Assembly: GCA_016871315.1 (NCBI GenBank)
Contig: VFZE01000007.1
Location: 1 to 64,000 of the forward strand
DNA: 64,000 bases
From: Acidimicrobiia bacterium
GTDB lineage: Bacteria > Acidobacteriota > Terriglobia > Bryobacterales > Bryobacteraceae
Direction of reading: 5' to 3'
Below are positions 29,897-38,421 of this stretch, piece after piece. Positions within the stretch are counted from its first letter, which is position 1; every line of letters starts with the position of its first letter. The notes under the pieces were generated by a model that was not told the DNA's origin, did no database searches, and worked only from the letters and a program-made list of their open reading frames with translations. The position numbers and the translations under genes were made by a program.

Positions 29897-31269
29897 CAAC
29901 ACGAATCTTACTGATGGCGATAATCGCGGTGGCGACGCTGACCGCGCAGCAGGCCGATGTGGTGATCAAGATCGTCGGCGAGGGAGACACGGTGATCGCG
30001 GTGCCCGATTTGCGGGGAGCGGGAGAGGCGCAGCGGCACATGGCGGTGTTCAACCGCACGCTGTTCTCCGGCTTGCAGGATTCCGGGTATTTCAAGATGG
30101 CGCCGAAGAGCATGTATCCGCTGCAAGTGCCGCAACAGCCGCAGGACTTCAAGCCGCCACTTGCGCCCGCAACGCCTCCCCGGCGGGGAGAGCCGCCGAA
30201 ACCAGTGAGCCAGGGACCGTGGCTGACCGACTGGTCATCGCCACCGGTGAACGCCGATTATCTGGCGATGGGTTACACGGCGGTGCAGAACGACCGGATT
30301 GTACTGTTCGGGTGGCTTTACAACGTGAAGCTGGCCGATCTGGCGAATGCGCAAGTGTTCGGCAAACTGTACTTCGGGACGGTGGATGAGGCGGGAGCAC
30401 GGAAGATCGCGCAGGAGTTCGCCGCCGACATTCTGGAGAAGTTCGGGGCGAAACCGCTGTCCGGAACAAAGATCTACTTCACCTCGGAGCGGACGGGGAA
30501 TAAGGAGATCTGGGTGATGGATCACGACGGTAGCAACCAGAAGCAACTGACGAGTCTGCGGAGCATCTCGACGTTTCCGGCAGTGTCGCCGGACGGGACG
30601 CGGCTGGCGTTCAGCACGTGGGCGAAGGGGAATCCGTCGATCATGCTGATGTCGCTGGAATCGGGGAGGTTTCTGTCGTTCTATAACCAGCGTGCGTCGG
30701 TAAACGGTACGCCGTCGTTCACACCGGACGGGCAGAGCGTGGTTTTCTCCTCGACGGCCGCCGGAGGCGGAGCGCAACTGTACCTGTGCAACCTGGATGG
30801 CTCCGGCTTGAGGCGGCTATCGTCGTCCTCCTCGATTGACATGGAAGGGAAGGTGAACCCGAAGACGGGTTCTGAAATAATCTTCACCTCGGGTCGCTCT
30901 GGACCGCCGCAAGTATATAAAATGAATATGGATGGAGCAAACGCCGTCCGGCTGTCCGCCGGGGAAGGAGATGCCGTGAATCCGTCGTGGCATCCGGATG
31001 GCCAGCACATTGCATTTAGCTGGACGAAAGGATATGATCCCGGTAATTACAACATCTTCATCATGGATGTCGCAACGCGGAAGTATACACAGCTTACGCA
31101 CGGCTCCGGCCGCAACGAGAACCCGACCTGGGCTCCGGACGGCCGGCATTTGGTATTTTCGTCAAACCGTAGCGGGTCGAACCAGATCTGGACGATGCTG
31201 GCGAACGGGACACAGCTTCGGCAGTTAACAACCCAGGGCCGTAACGGAACCCCTGTATGGAGCAAATGA
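29893..31269 (+). CDS. tolB: Tol-Pal system protein TolB
   Basis: 458 residues. Signal peptide, an N-terminal D1 domain, and a six-bladed beta-propeller made of WD-like repeats: KIYFTSERTGNKEIWVMDHDG, FPAVSPDGTRLAFST, PSFTPDGQSVVFSST, PSWHPDGQHIAFSW and PTWAPDGRHLVFSSNRSG. Periplasmic; switches between Pal and TolA. A proline-rich insertion (around residues 82-105) lies in the N-terminal domain. Overlaps the previous gene by 4 bp. Confidence 0.94.
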   Translation: MTTRILLMAIIAVATLTAQQADVVIKIVGEGDTVIAVPDLRGAGEAQRHMAVFNRTLFSGLQDSGYFKMAPKSMYPLQVPQQPQDFKPPLAPATPPRRGEPPKPVSQGPWLTDWSSPPVNADYLAMGYTAVQNDRIVLFGWLYNVKLADLANAQVFGKLYFGTVDEAGARKIAQEFAADILEKFGAKPLSGTKIYFTSERTGNKEIWVMDHDGSNQKQLTSLRSISTFPAVSPDGTRLAFSTWAKGNPSIMLMSLESGRFLSFYNQRASVNGTPSFTPDGQSVVFSSTAAGGGAQLYLCNLDGSGLRRLSSSSSIDMEGKVNPKTGSEIIFTSGRSGPPQVYKMNMDGANAVRLSAGEGDAVNPSWHPDGQHIAFSWTKGYDPGNYNIFIMDVATRKYTQLTHGSGRNENPTWAPDGRHLVFSSNRSGSNQIWTMLANGTQLRQLTTQGRNGTPVWSK

Positions 31270-31302
31270 GACACGATCAAGAAGGAAAGAGGGAAGTTCA
31301 GG

Positions 31303-32079
31303 ATGAATAAACGAAACATCAGCCTTTCACTGTTGGCATTCTCGCTACTACTGTTTGCGGCAGGGTGCAAAAAGAAGGCGCCACCGCCGCCACCGCCGCC
31401 GCCGCCGCCGCCGAAGGCAGAGCCGGCTCCGCCGCCTCCCGCCCCGCGGATTACATTCACGGCGGAGCCTTCGTCGATTCAGAGGGGACAATCGGCGACG
31501 CTGCGCTGGTCAGTGCAAAACGCAACCGAAGTATCGATCGATCAGGGAGTCGGAACGGTACAGGCCAGTGGCAATCGGCAGGTGTTCCCAAGCAATTCGA
31601 CGACGTACCGGTTGACCGCCAAGGGCGCGGGAGGAAGCGGCTCTGCAACGGCGAGCGTGAACGTCACGGCGCCGCCTGCACCGCCACCACCGCCGGCGCC
31701 GGCGCCGAAGCGCAGTTTGAGCGAACGGCTGGCGTCGGATGTGCAGGATGCGTACTTCGACTACGACAAGTACGACATCCGCGAGGATGCGCGGTCGACG
31801 CTGTCGCGGAACTCGGATGCGCTGAAGGCGATCCTGCGCGATTTCCCGAGCGCGGTGATCACGATGGAAGGTCACTGTGACGAGCGCGGCTCCGCCGAGT
31901 ACAACCTCGGGCTGGGAGACCGCCGCGCCACCTCGGCGCGGGACTTCCTGGTGCAACTCGGCGTTCCCGCCGACCGTTTGAAGACGGTCAGTTACGGCAA
32001 GGAGCGGCCGCAGTGCACTGACAGCGACGAGAGTTGCTGGCAGAAGAACCGCCGGGCGCATTTCTCGGCAGGGCAGTAA
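31303..32079 (+). CDS. pal: Peptidoglycan-associated lipoprotein with Ig-like insert
   Basis: 258 residues. Signal peptide with lipobox LFAAGC (Cys22), a run of 11 prolines and further proline-rich text, then an Ig-like domain (ITFTAEPSSIQRGQSATLRW, TTYRLTAKGAGGSGSATASV), a second proline-rich linker, and an OmpA/Pal domain at the C-terminus (AYFDYDKYDIREDARSTL, ITMEGHCDERGSAEYNLGLG, RRATSARDFLVQLGV). Pal usually lacks the Ig-like insert and is about 170 residues. Anchors the outer membrane to peptidoglycan. Confidence 0.93.
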   Translation: MNKRNISLSLLAFSLLLFAAGCKKKAPPPPPPPPPPPKAEPAPPPPAPRITFTAEPSSIQRGQSATLRWSVQNATEVSIDQGVGTVQASGNRQVFPSNSTTYRLTAKGAGGSGSATASVNVTAPPAPPPPPAPAPKRSLSERLASDVQDAYFDYDKYDIREDARSTLSRNSDALKAILRDFPSAVITMEGHCDERGSAEYNLGLGDRRATSARDFLVQLGVPADRLKTVSYGKERPQCTDSDESCWQKNRRAHFSAGQ

Positions 32080-32113
32080 TTGTCTGAAGTTGTAAGGAAG
32101 AACGGGCCGGGAG

Positions 32114-32135
32114 GGCCGCCTTCAGCAAGGCGGCC
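32114..32135 (+). terminator. Hairpin between pal and cpoB
   Basis: GGCCGCCTT and AAGGCGGCC form a perfect 9-bp stem with a CAGC loop, 34 bases after the pal stop. No good U-run follows, so it is more likely an mRNA stabiliser or partial attenuator than a full terminator. Confidence 0.45.
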
Positions 32136-32163
32136 GCTCTCGGCTTTGTGTTAGGGGGTACGG

Positions 32164-33060
32164 ATGAAACGATTGCGGATGGCGAGTCTGATCGCCTTGA
32201 TGATCCCGGCGGCGATGCTGGGACAGAAGAAGGAGATTCAGGATCTGCAACGCGATTTCGGGCTGCTGCAGATGGACGTGCGGACGCTGCAACGGTCATT
32301 CGATGAGAAGATCGCGGCGCTGACCGTGCTTTTGCAGCAGACGCTGGACAGCTCGAACAAGGCCAACACGGCTCTGGCGCTGCTGGAGCGGGAAGTGCGG
32401 GAGCGGTTGCGGGAGCAGGAAAAGACGGTGGTGGCGCCGGTTGCGGGCTTGGGATCGAAAGTGGACGCAATGGCCGATGAGTTCCGGTTCGTGAAGGAAT
32501 CGGTGACGGAGATGAACGCGCGGCTGAACCGGCTCCAGACACAAATGACGGAGCTGGACACGGCGATCAAGACGATCAACGCGCCGCTGCCTCCGCCACC
32601 GGGTTCGGGTCAGGCGGCGAATCCCGGGGGAGCGCCGGCAGGAATCAGTCCGCTGGCGCTGTTTGACAACGCGGTGCGGGACAAGATGGCGGGGAAATCG
32701 GATCTGGCGCTGCAGCAGTTCAATGATTACATCAAGTGGTTTGGGGCGACGGAGCAGGCATGCGAGGCGCAGTATTTCGCCGGAGAGATTTATGCGGCGC
32801 GGAGCGAACTGGAGGCGGCGATTCAGGCCTTTGACGCGGTGCTGGAGAAGTATCCATCGACCTGCGTGAAGAAGGCGGATGCGCAATACATGAAGGCAAA
32901 GACGCTGGCCAAGGCGGGGCAGCGGACGGCGGCGGTAACCGAGCTGCGGGAGATGTTGAAGAGGTACCCGACCGGGGAGTGGGCGTCGAAAGCGAACACG
33001 GAACTAAAGTTGCTGGGGTTCCGGACGACGCCTGAGACTCCGGCGAGACGGCGCAAATGA
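32164..33060 (+). CDS. cpoB: Cell-division coordinator CpoB (YbgF)-like protein
   Basis: 298 residues. Signal peptide (LIALMIPAAMLG), a coiled-coil region (about residues 20-140), a proline/glycine linker, then TPR repeats (ALFDNAVRDKMAGKSDLALQ, AQYFAGEIYAARSELEAAIQ, AQYMKAKTLAKAGQRTAAVT). In Escherichia coli CpoB links Tol-Pal to PBP1B during division. The usual last gene of the tol-pal cluster; overlaps the next gene by 4 bp. Confidence 0.9.
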   Translation: MKRLRMASLIALMIPAAMLGQKKEIQDLQRDFGLLQMDVRTLQRSFDEKIAALTVLLQQTLDSSNKANTALALLEREVRERLREQEKTVVAPVAGLGSKVDAMADEFRFVKESVTEMNARLNRLQTQMTELDTAIKTINAPLPPPPGSGQAANPGGAPAGISPLALFDNAVRDKMAGKSDLALQQFNDYIKWFGATEQACEAQYFAGEIYAARSELEAAIQAFDAVLEKYPSTCVKKADAQYMKAKTLAKAGQRTAAVTELREMLKRYPTGEWASKANTELKLLGFRTTPETPARRRK

Positions 33061-33953
33061 GCGTACGCGCCGGCTTGGCGCTGTGCCTGGTTTGGCTGGC
33101 GGCGGATGCGGGGGAGTTTCCGCGGACACTGCATGCGTTCCCCGGGAAAAGTCCGAAGATCGATGGCGTGCTGTCGGCGGGCGAATGGGGAGACGCGACG
33201 CAGTTCTACGGGGTGGAGGATTGGATTGCGCAGTTCACTCCGACCACGGATGCGCGGGACCTGTCACTGCACGGCTTCGTCAAACATGACGGAAAGAAGC
33301 TGTACTTTGCCTTCGAGGTGACCGACGACGTGCTGTACGGGATCGATACGGAGAGGTGGCTGCCGGACAACAATCCGAAGGCGCATGATCTGACGCCGGA
33401 GGGGTTCCCCTGGTTCGGCGATGAGATGGAACTGCTGATCAACGCCAGCAACCAATGGAAGGGCAATGAGACGGCGGCGGGCAACGGGAAGAGCTGGCAG
33501 ATGGTGTGCAACCTGACGAAATCGCGTAAAGGGGGAGTGGGCAAGGGCGGATTGCTGGAAGGAGAGCCGCGCAAAGATGTGAAGGCGTGGGCGACTTACC
33601 GGCGCTGGATCGAGACGGGAGCGCAGAAGGCGGCGGTGCGTGTGAAGCCTGGCGGGAAAGGATACGTGATTGAGTGGGAGGTGAGTTTCGACCCATGCCT
33701 TGAGGTGGAGCCGGGACGTTACTATACGACGAAAATGGGGAGCCGGGCGATGGGGCTGAATATCGCGCTAGGGGATCTGGACGAGAAGGAAAAAGGGGCA
33801 GGGAACTTCGGGAACTTCCACCACGAGGATTGGTGGGCGGGAGCAAAGAACGTGCGCACGCAGCTGCGCCATTGGGGAACCTTATGGATCATGTCGGAGA
33901 GCAAATCGGAACCCGCGAGCCGCTGGAAAGCTACGAAGCGCTCGCGAAAATGA
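33057..33953 (+). CDS. Secreted CBM9-like carbohydrate-binding protein
   Basis: 298 residues. A signal peptide (VRAGLALCLVWLAADAG) is followed by a family-9-like sugar-binding domain: PKIDGVLSAGEWGDATQF, KLYFAFEVTDDVLYG, PWFGDEMELLINAS and GYVIEWEVSFDP, with GHH-like and W-rich surface segments. Such domains stand alone or attached to sugar-active enzymes. It starts within cpoB's stop codon and its end overlaps deoC by 70 bp. Ligand unknown. Confidence 0.8.
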   Translation: MSVRAGLALCLVWLAADAGEFPRTLHAFPGKSPKIDGVLSAGEWGDATQFYGVEDWIAQFTPTTDARDLSLHGFVKHDGKKLYFAFEVTDDVLYGIDTERWLPDNNPKAHDLTPEGFPWFGDEMELLINASNQWKGNETAAGNGKSWQMVCNLTKSRKGGVGKGGLLEGEPRKDVKAWATYRRWIETGAQKAAVRVKPGGKGYVIEWEVSFDPCLEVEPGRYYTTKMGSRAMGLNIALGDLDEKEKGAGNFGNFHHEDWWAGAKNVRTQLRHWGTLWIMSESKSEPASRWKATKRSRK

Positions 33954-34651
33954 TCGATCATTCACTGGTCAGGCCGGAGCTGAGCGATGACGATGTGCGG
34001 CAGGGCTGCCTGCTGGCGGCTGAATACGGCGTGGCCAGCGTAAGCGTGCGGCCGAGCGATGTGGATCTGGCGGTTCGGCATTTGCGTAGCTCGGAGGTAA
34101 GGGTGGGCAGCGTGACGGGCTTCCCTCATGGCAGCTCGACGACGCCGGCGAAGCTGTACGAGGCGCGGGATCTGATCCGGCGCGGCGCGAAAGAGATCGA
34201 CATGGTGATCAACATCGGCAAGCTGCGCAGCCGGCAGTTTCCCTACGTGGAGACGGAGCTGGTGCAGATGGCGGGGGCGTGCCGGAGCGAGGGTGCGATT
34301 CTGAAGGTGATCCTGGAGAATGCGTATCTGAGCGAGGACCTGAAGATCATCGCGTGCAAGATCGCCAAGCGGGCGGAAGTGGATTTCGTGAAAACGTCGA
34401 CGGGGTTTGCGCCCGGCGGGTCAACCATGGCGGATCTGCGGCTGATGGCGGCGAAGTGTCATCCGCGGGTAAAGGTGAAGGCGGCCGGAGGATTGCGGAC
34501 GCTGGATCTGATGCTCGAGGCATATCAGAACGGGGCGGACCGGTTCGGGGCGACGGCGACCGCGTACATTTTGGATGAGTGGAAGGCCCGGTTGGCGCAG
34601 GCGGCCAAAGCCAAGGAAAAAACGGCCCCACCGGCTGGACCCTCCTCGTGA
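33884..34651 (+). CDS. deoC: Deoxyribose-phosphate aldolase
   Basis: 255 residues from ATG 33884, chosen because the preceding YEALAK residues fit the family; ATG 33950, which overlaps the upstream stop, would lose them. Class I aldolase splitting deoxyribose-5-phosphate to glyceraldehyde-3-phosphate and acetaldehyde. Motifs: MIDHSLVRPELS, GSVTGFPHGS, EIDMVINIGKLRS, VDFVKTSTGFAPGGST with the Schiff-base lysine, and VKAAGGLRT with the second lysine. Confidence 0.93.
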   Translation: MDHVGEQIGTREPLESYEALAKMIDHSLVRPELSDDDVRQGCLLAAEYGVASVSVRPSDVDLAVRHLRSSEVRVGSVTGFPHGSSTTPAKLYEARDLIRRGAKEIDMVINIGKLRSRQFPYVETELVQMAGACRSEGAILKVILENAYLSEDLKIIACKIAKRAEVDFVKTSTGFAPGGSTMADLRLMAAKCHPRVKVKAAGGLRTLDLMLEAYQNGADRFGATATAYILDEWKARLAQAAKAKEKTAPPAGPSS

Positions 34652-34673
34652 TATCCTGATTCGACGCTAACGC

Positions 34674-36206
34674 ATGGCTCGGAGCACTCCCCTGCCCAAA
34701 ATCTGCATTGCGCTCGGATTTACCGAGTTGCCTGCGCTACTGGCTCATGCGACGCAGGAAGTGGAATCGGGGGAGACGTTCCTGGAGTTCCGGCTCGACT
34801 ATTTGAAACAACCGGCGGACGGCGTAAAGGCGATCCGGAAGTTCCTGGACAAACATCCGGAGGTGAGCCTGTTGGCAACCTGCCGGCGGCATCAGAATCA
34901 GGGACGTTTTAATGGAAGCATCGAGGAGCAGCTGCGGATTCTGGAGGCGGCGGTGGATGCCGGCGCGCGCGCGGTGGATGTGGAGATTGAGAGCGCGGAG
35001 AATGCGCGCGGAGGGCTGGATACACTGCGCACAAAGTCCGCGCTGATCATTTCCTTTCACAATTTCAGCGGGACTCCGGCGCTGGATCTCGTGTTGCGGC
35101 GGATGATGAAGATCGCGGCGGCGGGCTACAAAGTGGTAACGACGGCGCGGAAGCCGTCGGACAACCTGCGCGTACTCTCACTGGCGAAGACCTACGGACG
35201 CACGCCGCTGGTGCTGCTGGCGATGGGGGAGATGGGATTGCCGACGCGCATCCTATCGACCTGCCATGGAGGGATGTACACCTATGCGGCTCCGAACGCG
35301 GCGGAGGCAACGGCATCGGGGCAAATCAGCGCGCGGCTGCTGCGGAATCTGTACCGGGTGGAAAAACTCTCGAAATCGGCGAAAGTGTACGGTGTGATCG
35401 CCGATCCGGTGCGGCATTCGATCTCGCCGGCTGTGCATAATCGCGCGTTTCAGAGCCGGCGGCAGGATGCCGTGTATCTGCCGTTTCTGGTGCATCCGCC
35501 GCAGCTGAAGGATTTCTTCACGATGGCGGAGAAGCTGCCGCTGGCGGGGTTCAGCGTAACGATACCGCATAAGCAGCGTGTGATCCGGTATCTGGACGTG
35601 GTGGATCCGCTGGCGCGGCGGATTGGCGCGGTGAACACGGTATGGCGCAAGGCAGGCAAGTGGCGCGGATCAAACACGGACGTGGAGGGCGTGCTTGTGC
35701 CGCTGAAGAAGCGGCTGAAGCTGGCGAAAAGTTCGATTCTTGTGGTGGGTAACGGGGGAGCGGCAAGGGGCGCGGCGTTCGCACTGGGAGACGCGGGGGC
35801 GCAGGTGTCGCTGGTGGGGCGGAATCCGGACCGCGTGCGCGCGCTGGCCAAGGCGTGCGGGGCGCAGGCCGTCATGCGGGAACAGCTGGCGGCGCAGCAC
35901 TACGATGCGCTGGTGCATTGCACGCCGCTGGGGATGTATCCGCACATGTCGGAATGCTTCTTTGACGGCAAGATTCCAGCGGAGATCGTCTTTGACATGG
36001 TGTACAACCCGATGGAAACCGTGCTGGCGCGGCGCGCGTCTGAGCAAGGCAGGGAAGTGGTGCCCGGTTTGCAGATGTTTCTGGAGCAGGCCGCGCATCA
36101 GTTTGAGACATGGACGGGAGAATCGGCGCCGCGGGCGGTGATGGAGAAAGCGGCTCTTGAAGCGCTATTGCAGCGTGAAACGGCCAACGGGGCCTATAAT
36201 AAGTAG
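34674..36206 (+). CDS. aroDE: Bifunctional 3-dehydroquinate dehydratase / shikimate dehydrogenase
   Basis: 510 residues; two steps of the shikimate pathway in one chain, as in plants, chlamydiae and some Acidobacteria. The N-terminal half is type I dehydratase: EFRLDYLK, His in IISFHNFSGTP and the Schiff-base lysine in AAAGYKVVTTARK. The C-terminal half (from about 235) is AroE: YGVIADPVRHSISPAVHN, catalytic lysine in VTIPHKQRVI, NTDVEG, GNGGAARGAAFAL, and GLQMFLEQAAHQFETW. Both active sites look intact. Confidence 0.95.
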   Translation: MARSTPLPKICIALGFTELPALLAHATQEVESGETFLEFRLDYLKQPADGVKAIRKFLDKHPEVSLLATCRRHQNQGRFNGSIEEQLRILEAAVDAGARAVDVEIESAENARGGLDTLRTKSALIISFHNFSGTPALDLVLRRMMKIAAAGYKVVTTARKPSDNLRVLSLAKTYGRTPLVLLAMGEMGLPTRILSTCHGGMYTYAAPNAAEATASGQISARLLRNLYRVEKLSKSAKVYGVIADPVRHSISPAVHNRAFQSRRQDAVYLPFLVHPPQLKDFFTMAEKLPLAGFSVTIPHKQRVIRYLDVVDPLARRIGAVNTVWRKAGKWRGSNTDVEGVLVPLKKRLKLAKSSILVVGNGGAARGAAFALGDAGAQVSLVGRNPDRVRALAKACGAQAVMREQLAAQHYDALVHCTPLGMYPHMSECFFDGKIPAEIVFDMVYNPMETVLARRASEQGREVVPGLQMFLEQAAHQFETWTGESAPRAVMEKAALEALLQRETANGAYNK

Positions 36207-36209
36207 CAC

Positions 36210-36413
36210 ATGGGCAATCCGCTGACTCGGAGAGGCTGGGCGCAGACAGCGATGGCCGGATCGCTGGCGGCCGCGCAAACCGTGAAGCCGGAAGCGGATG
36301 CAGCGGAGCAATTGCTGGAAGCGGCCCGCAAACAAGTGGCAAGGAATCACGAAACGCTCGACAAGTTTCCGCTGAAGATGGCTGTTGAGCCATCGTTCCA
36401 GTTCAAGGCGTAG
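36210..36413 (+). CDS. Small protein upstream of amidase
   Basis: 67 residues, starting three bases after the aroDE stop. The N-terminus (LTRRGWAQTAMAGSLAAAQ) resembles a twin-arginine signal, and the C-terminus reads ARNHETLDKFPLKMAVEPSFQFK, which looks protein-like. It is followed 14 bp later by an amidase. Possibly a small partner or a fragment of an exported protein whose rest is the downstream gene. No function is known. Confidence 0.6.
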   Translation: MGNPLTRRGWAQTAMAGSLAAAQTVKPEADAAEQLLEAARKQVARNHETLDKFPLKMAVEPSFQFKA

Positions 36414-36427
36414 GCTGGGGGTCTGGA

Positions 36428-37855
36428 GTGGACGAGAGCATCTTCTTCGCAACGATCACGGAGTTGAACGGTAAGCTTCGCGCCAAGGAGTTCTCCGCCG
36501 AGGAGTTGACGCGTGGCTTCTGTGACAGGCTGGAGAAGCTGGGGCCGCGCTATAACGCGCTGGCGCTGGGGTTGCGGGAACAGGCGATCCGCGAGGCCAA
36601 GGACGTGGACGATGAGCTTAAGCGGGGACGGTTCCGCGGACCGCTGCAAGGGATTCCTTACGGCGCCAAGGATTTGCTGGCGGCGAAGGGCGGGCCGACG
36701 ACGTGGGGCGCCAAGCCGTATGCCGGACAGGTTTTTGAAGACGAAGCGATGGTCATCAAGAAGCTGTCCAAAGCAAAAGCGGTGCTATGCGGGAAGCTGG
36801 CGATGGTGGAGCTGGCCGGCGGAGGCGGCTACCGGTATGCGGCGGCCTCCCTGCAAGGGCCGGGACTGAATCCGTGGGACCGTTCGAGGTGGTCGGGCGG
36901 GAGCTCAAGCGGATCGGGTTCGGCGGTGGCGGCGGGGCTGGTTCCGTTCGCGCTGGGCTCGGAGACGTCAGGGTCGATCTTGACGCCGAGCGCCTTTTGC
37001 GGGGTGACGGGGCTAAGGCCGACCTACGGGCTGGTGAGCCGGAACGGAGCGATGGCGCTGAGTTGGACGATGGACAAGATCGGGCCGATGTGCCGGTCGG
37101 CGGAAGATTGCGGCCAGGTCTTGCAGGTAATCTCGGGCAAGGACAATGACGACCCGGGTTCGGCGGGCAAGAGCTTTTACTACGCGCCGCAGTTTGCGCG
37201 GGAGTTTAAAGACCTGACCATCGGTTACGCTGCGGTGGATTTCGCCGAGTGGGCGGCGGCGGAAGCGCGGCCGGCATTGCAGCAAGCGCTGGAGGTGTTC
37301 AAGAGGTTTGGCTCGAAGATCGTGGAAGTAAAGCTGGAAGAGTTTCCCTACGGGCCGATGACGAACACGATCATCACGGCGGAGGGTTCGGCGATATTCG
37401 AGGATTTGATCCGTTCCGGCAAGGTGGATCAGCTTGCCGACGAGAAGCAGATCGCGGGGTTGAAGGCGGGGCTGGATATCACGGCGGCCGATTATTTGAA
37501 GGCGATGCGCATCCGGAGCCTGGTGCAGCAGGAATTCCGGAAGCTGTTTGTGGATGTGGACGTATTATTGACACCCGCGCGTTTGGGTCCGGCATCGAAG
37601 GTGTCGGATCCCTTGGACGGGGGTGGGGCACTCTCCTCCGGCCCCACCCCGCCCTCGCGAGGATTGCGGGATCTGATTCCGGCGGGGAACTTGGCTGGGC
37701 TGCCGGCGCTGTCACTGCCGTGTGGTTTCGCGGGTCAGCTGCCGGTGGCGGTGAGCCTGGTGAGCCGGCCGTTCAATGAGAATACGCTGCTGGCGTATGG
37801 GGTGCGGTATCAGAGCGAGACGGACTGGCACCGGCGGCGTCCGCCGACGGCGTGA
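36428..37855 (+). CDS. Amidase signature family hydrolase
   Basis: 475 residues from GTG 36428. Ser-Ser-Lys amidase: Lys in GIPYGAKDLLAAKGG, the glycine/serine-rich stretch GGSSSGSGSAVAAGL with the middle serine, and the nucleophile in SETSGSILTPS. Could be GatA-like or a general amidase; the neighbouring genes do not include gatB or gatC, so a catabolic or amide-hydrolysing role is more likely. Substrate unknown. Confidence 0.9.
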   Translation: MDESIFFATITELNGKLRAKEFSAEELTRGFCDRLEKLGPRYNALALGLREQAIREAKDVDDELKRGRFRGPLQGIPYGAKDLLAAKGGPTTWGAKPYAGQVFEDEAMVIKKLSKAKAVLCGKLAMVELAGGGGYRYAAASLQGPGLNPWDRSRWSGGSSSGSGSAVAAGLVPFALGSETSGSILTPSAFCGVTGLRPTYGLVSRNGAMALSWTMDKIGPMCRSAEDCGQVLQVISGKDNDDPGSAGKSFYYAPQFAREFKDLTIGYAAVDFAEWAAAEARPALQQALEVFKRFGSKIVEVKLEEFPYGPMTNTIITAEGSAIFEDLIRSGKVDQLADEKQIAGLKAGLDITAADYLKAMRIRSLVQQEFRKLFVDVDVLLTPARLGPASKVSDPLDGGGALSSGPTPPSRGLRDLIPAGNLAGLPALSLPCGFAGQLPVAVSLVSRPFNENTLLAYGVRYQSETDWHRRRPPTA

Positions 37856-37967
37856 AGCGGTCATTCGTATTTCTCTCCTCCTTGGTGGCTAGTTTTCAGC
37901 TCCATTGTCGCGAATGATAGTGAGCCGGCAAACCGGCTGAAAAAGCAGGGAACGAGGAGAACAAGAA

Positions 37968-38387
37968 ATGAAATCGGGAATAGGGAAACGTGTGTTTTTC
38001 AGCGTGGCCGCGGCGTTGTTGCTGGCTGGACCGTTGACGGAGAAGGCCATCTCGCAAAGCGATGTGCCGACTGCCCTGGAGGCCTTGAAGGCAGGCGGAA
38101 AAACCATCGCCGGTCCGGGCGTCTTTGGCCGAATACCAAACATTCAAGAGATTGCGGTGCAGCTGACCACTCCCACCAACGTGTGCGCCACGGCGGTGTT
38201 GGTTTCAGGCGAAGGGATGGAATTGAATCTGCTGAACGCAGCACAGGGACTCATTCAAGGAGCAACCACCAACCCTACGAGCGGCAACCGTACGATCTCG
38301 GTCTGTCATGATCAGGCAGTGAACGTGGCGGTGAAGTGCACGGGCGCCACCGCGTGCCGGATCGTGTGGCGCGTGGACGCGCGATAG
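37968..38387 (+). CDS. Secreted hypothetical protein
   Basis: 139 residues with an N-terminal signal peptide (RVFFSVAAALLLAGPLTEKA) and a small domain with four cysteines (NVCATAVLVSG, SVCHDQAVNV, VKCTGATACRIVW). The spacing suggests two disulfides in a compact beta fold. An AACGAGGAG site lies before the ATG. Not recognised; no function assigned. Confidence 0.65.
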   Translation: MKSGIGKRVFFSVAAALLLAGPLTEKAISQSDVPTALEALKAGGKTIAGPGVFGRIPNIQEIAVQLTTPTNVCATAVLVSGEGMELNLLNAAQGLIQGATTNPTSGNRTISVCHDQAVNVAVKCTGATACRIVWRVDAR

Positions 38388-38421
38388 CGGAGCTATCCCG
38401 GAGGAGGACAGAAACGCCCGC

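Noticed and set aside
31380-31445. CCGCCG repeat in pal as a CRISPR or regulatory repeat
   Set aside because: It encodes the polyproline linker in frame.
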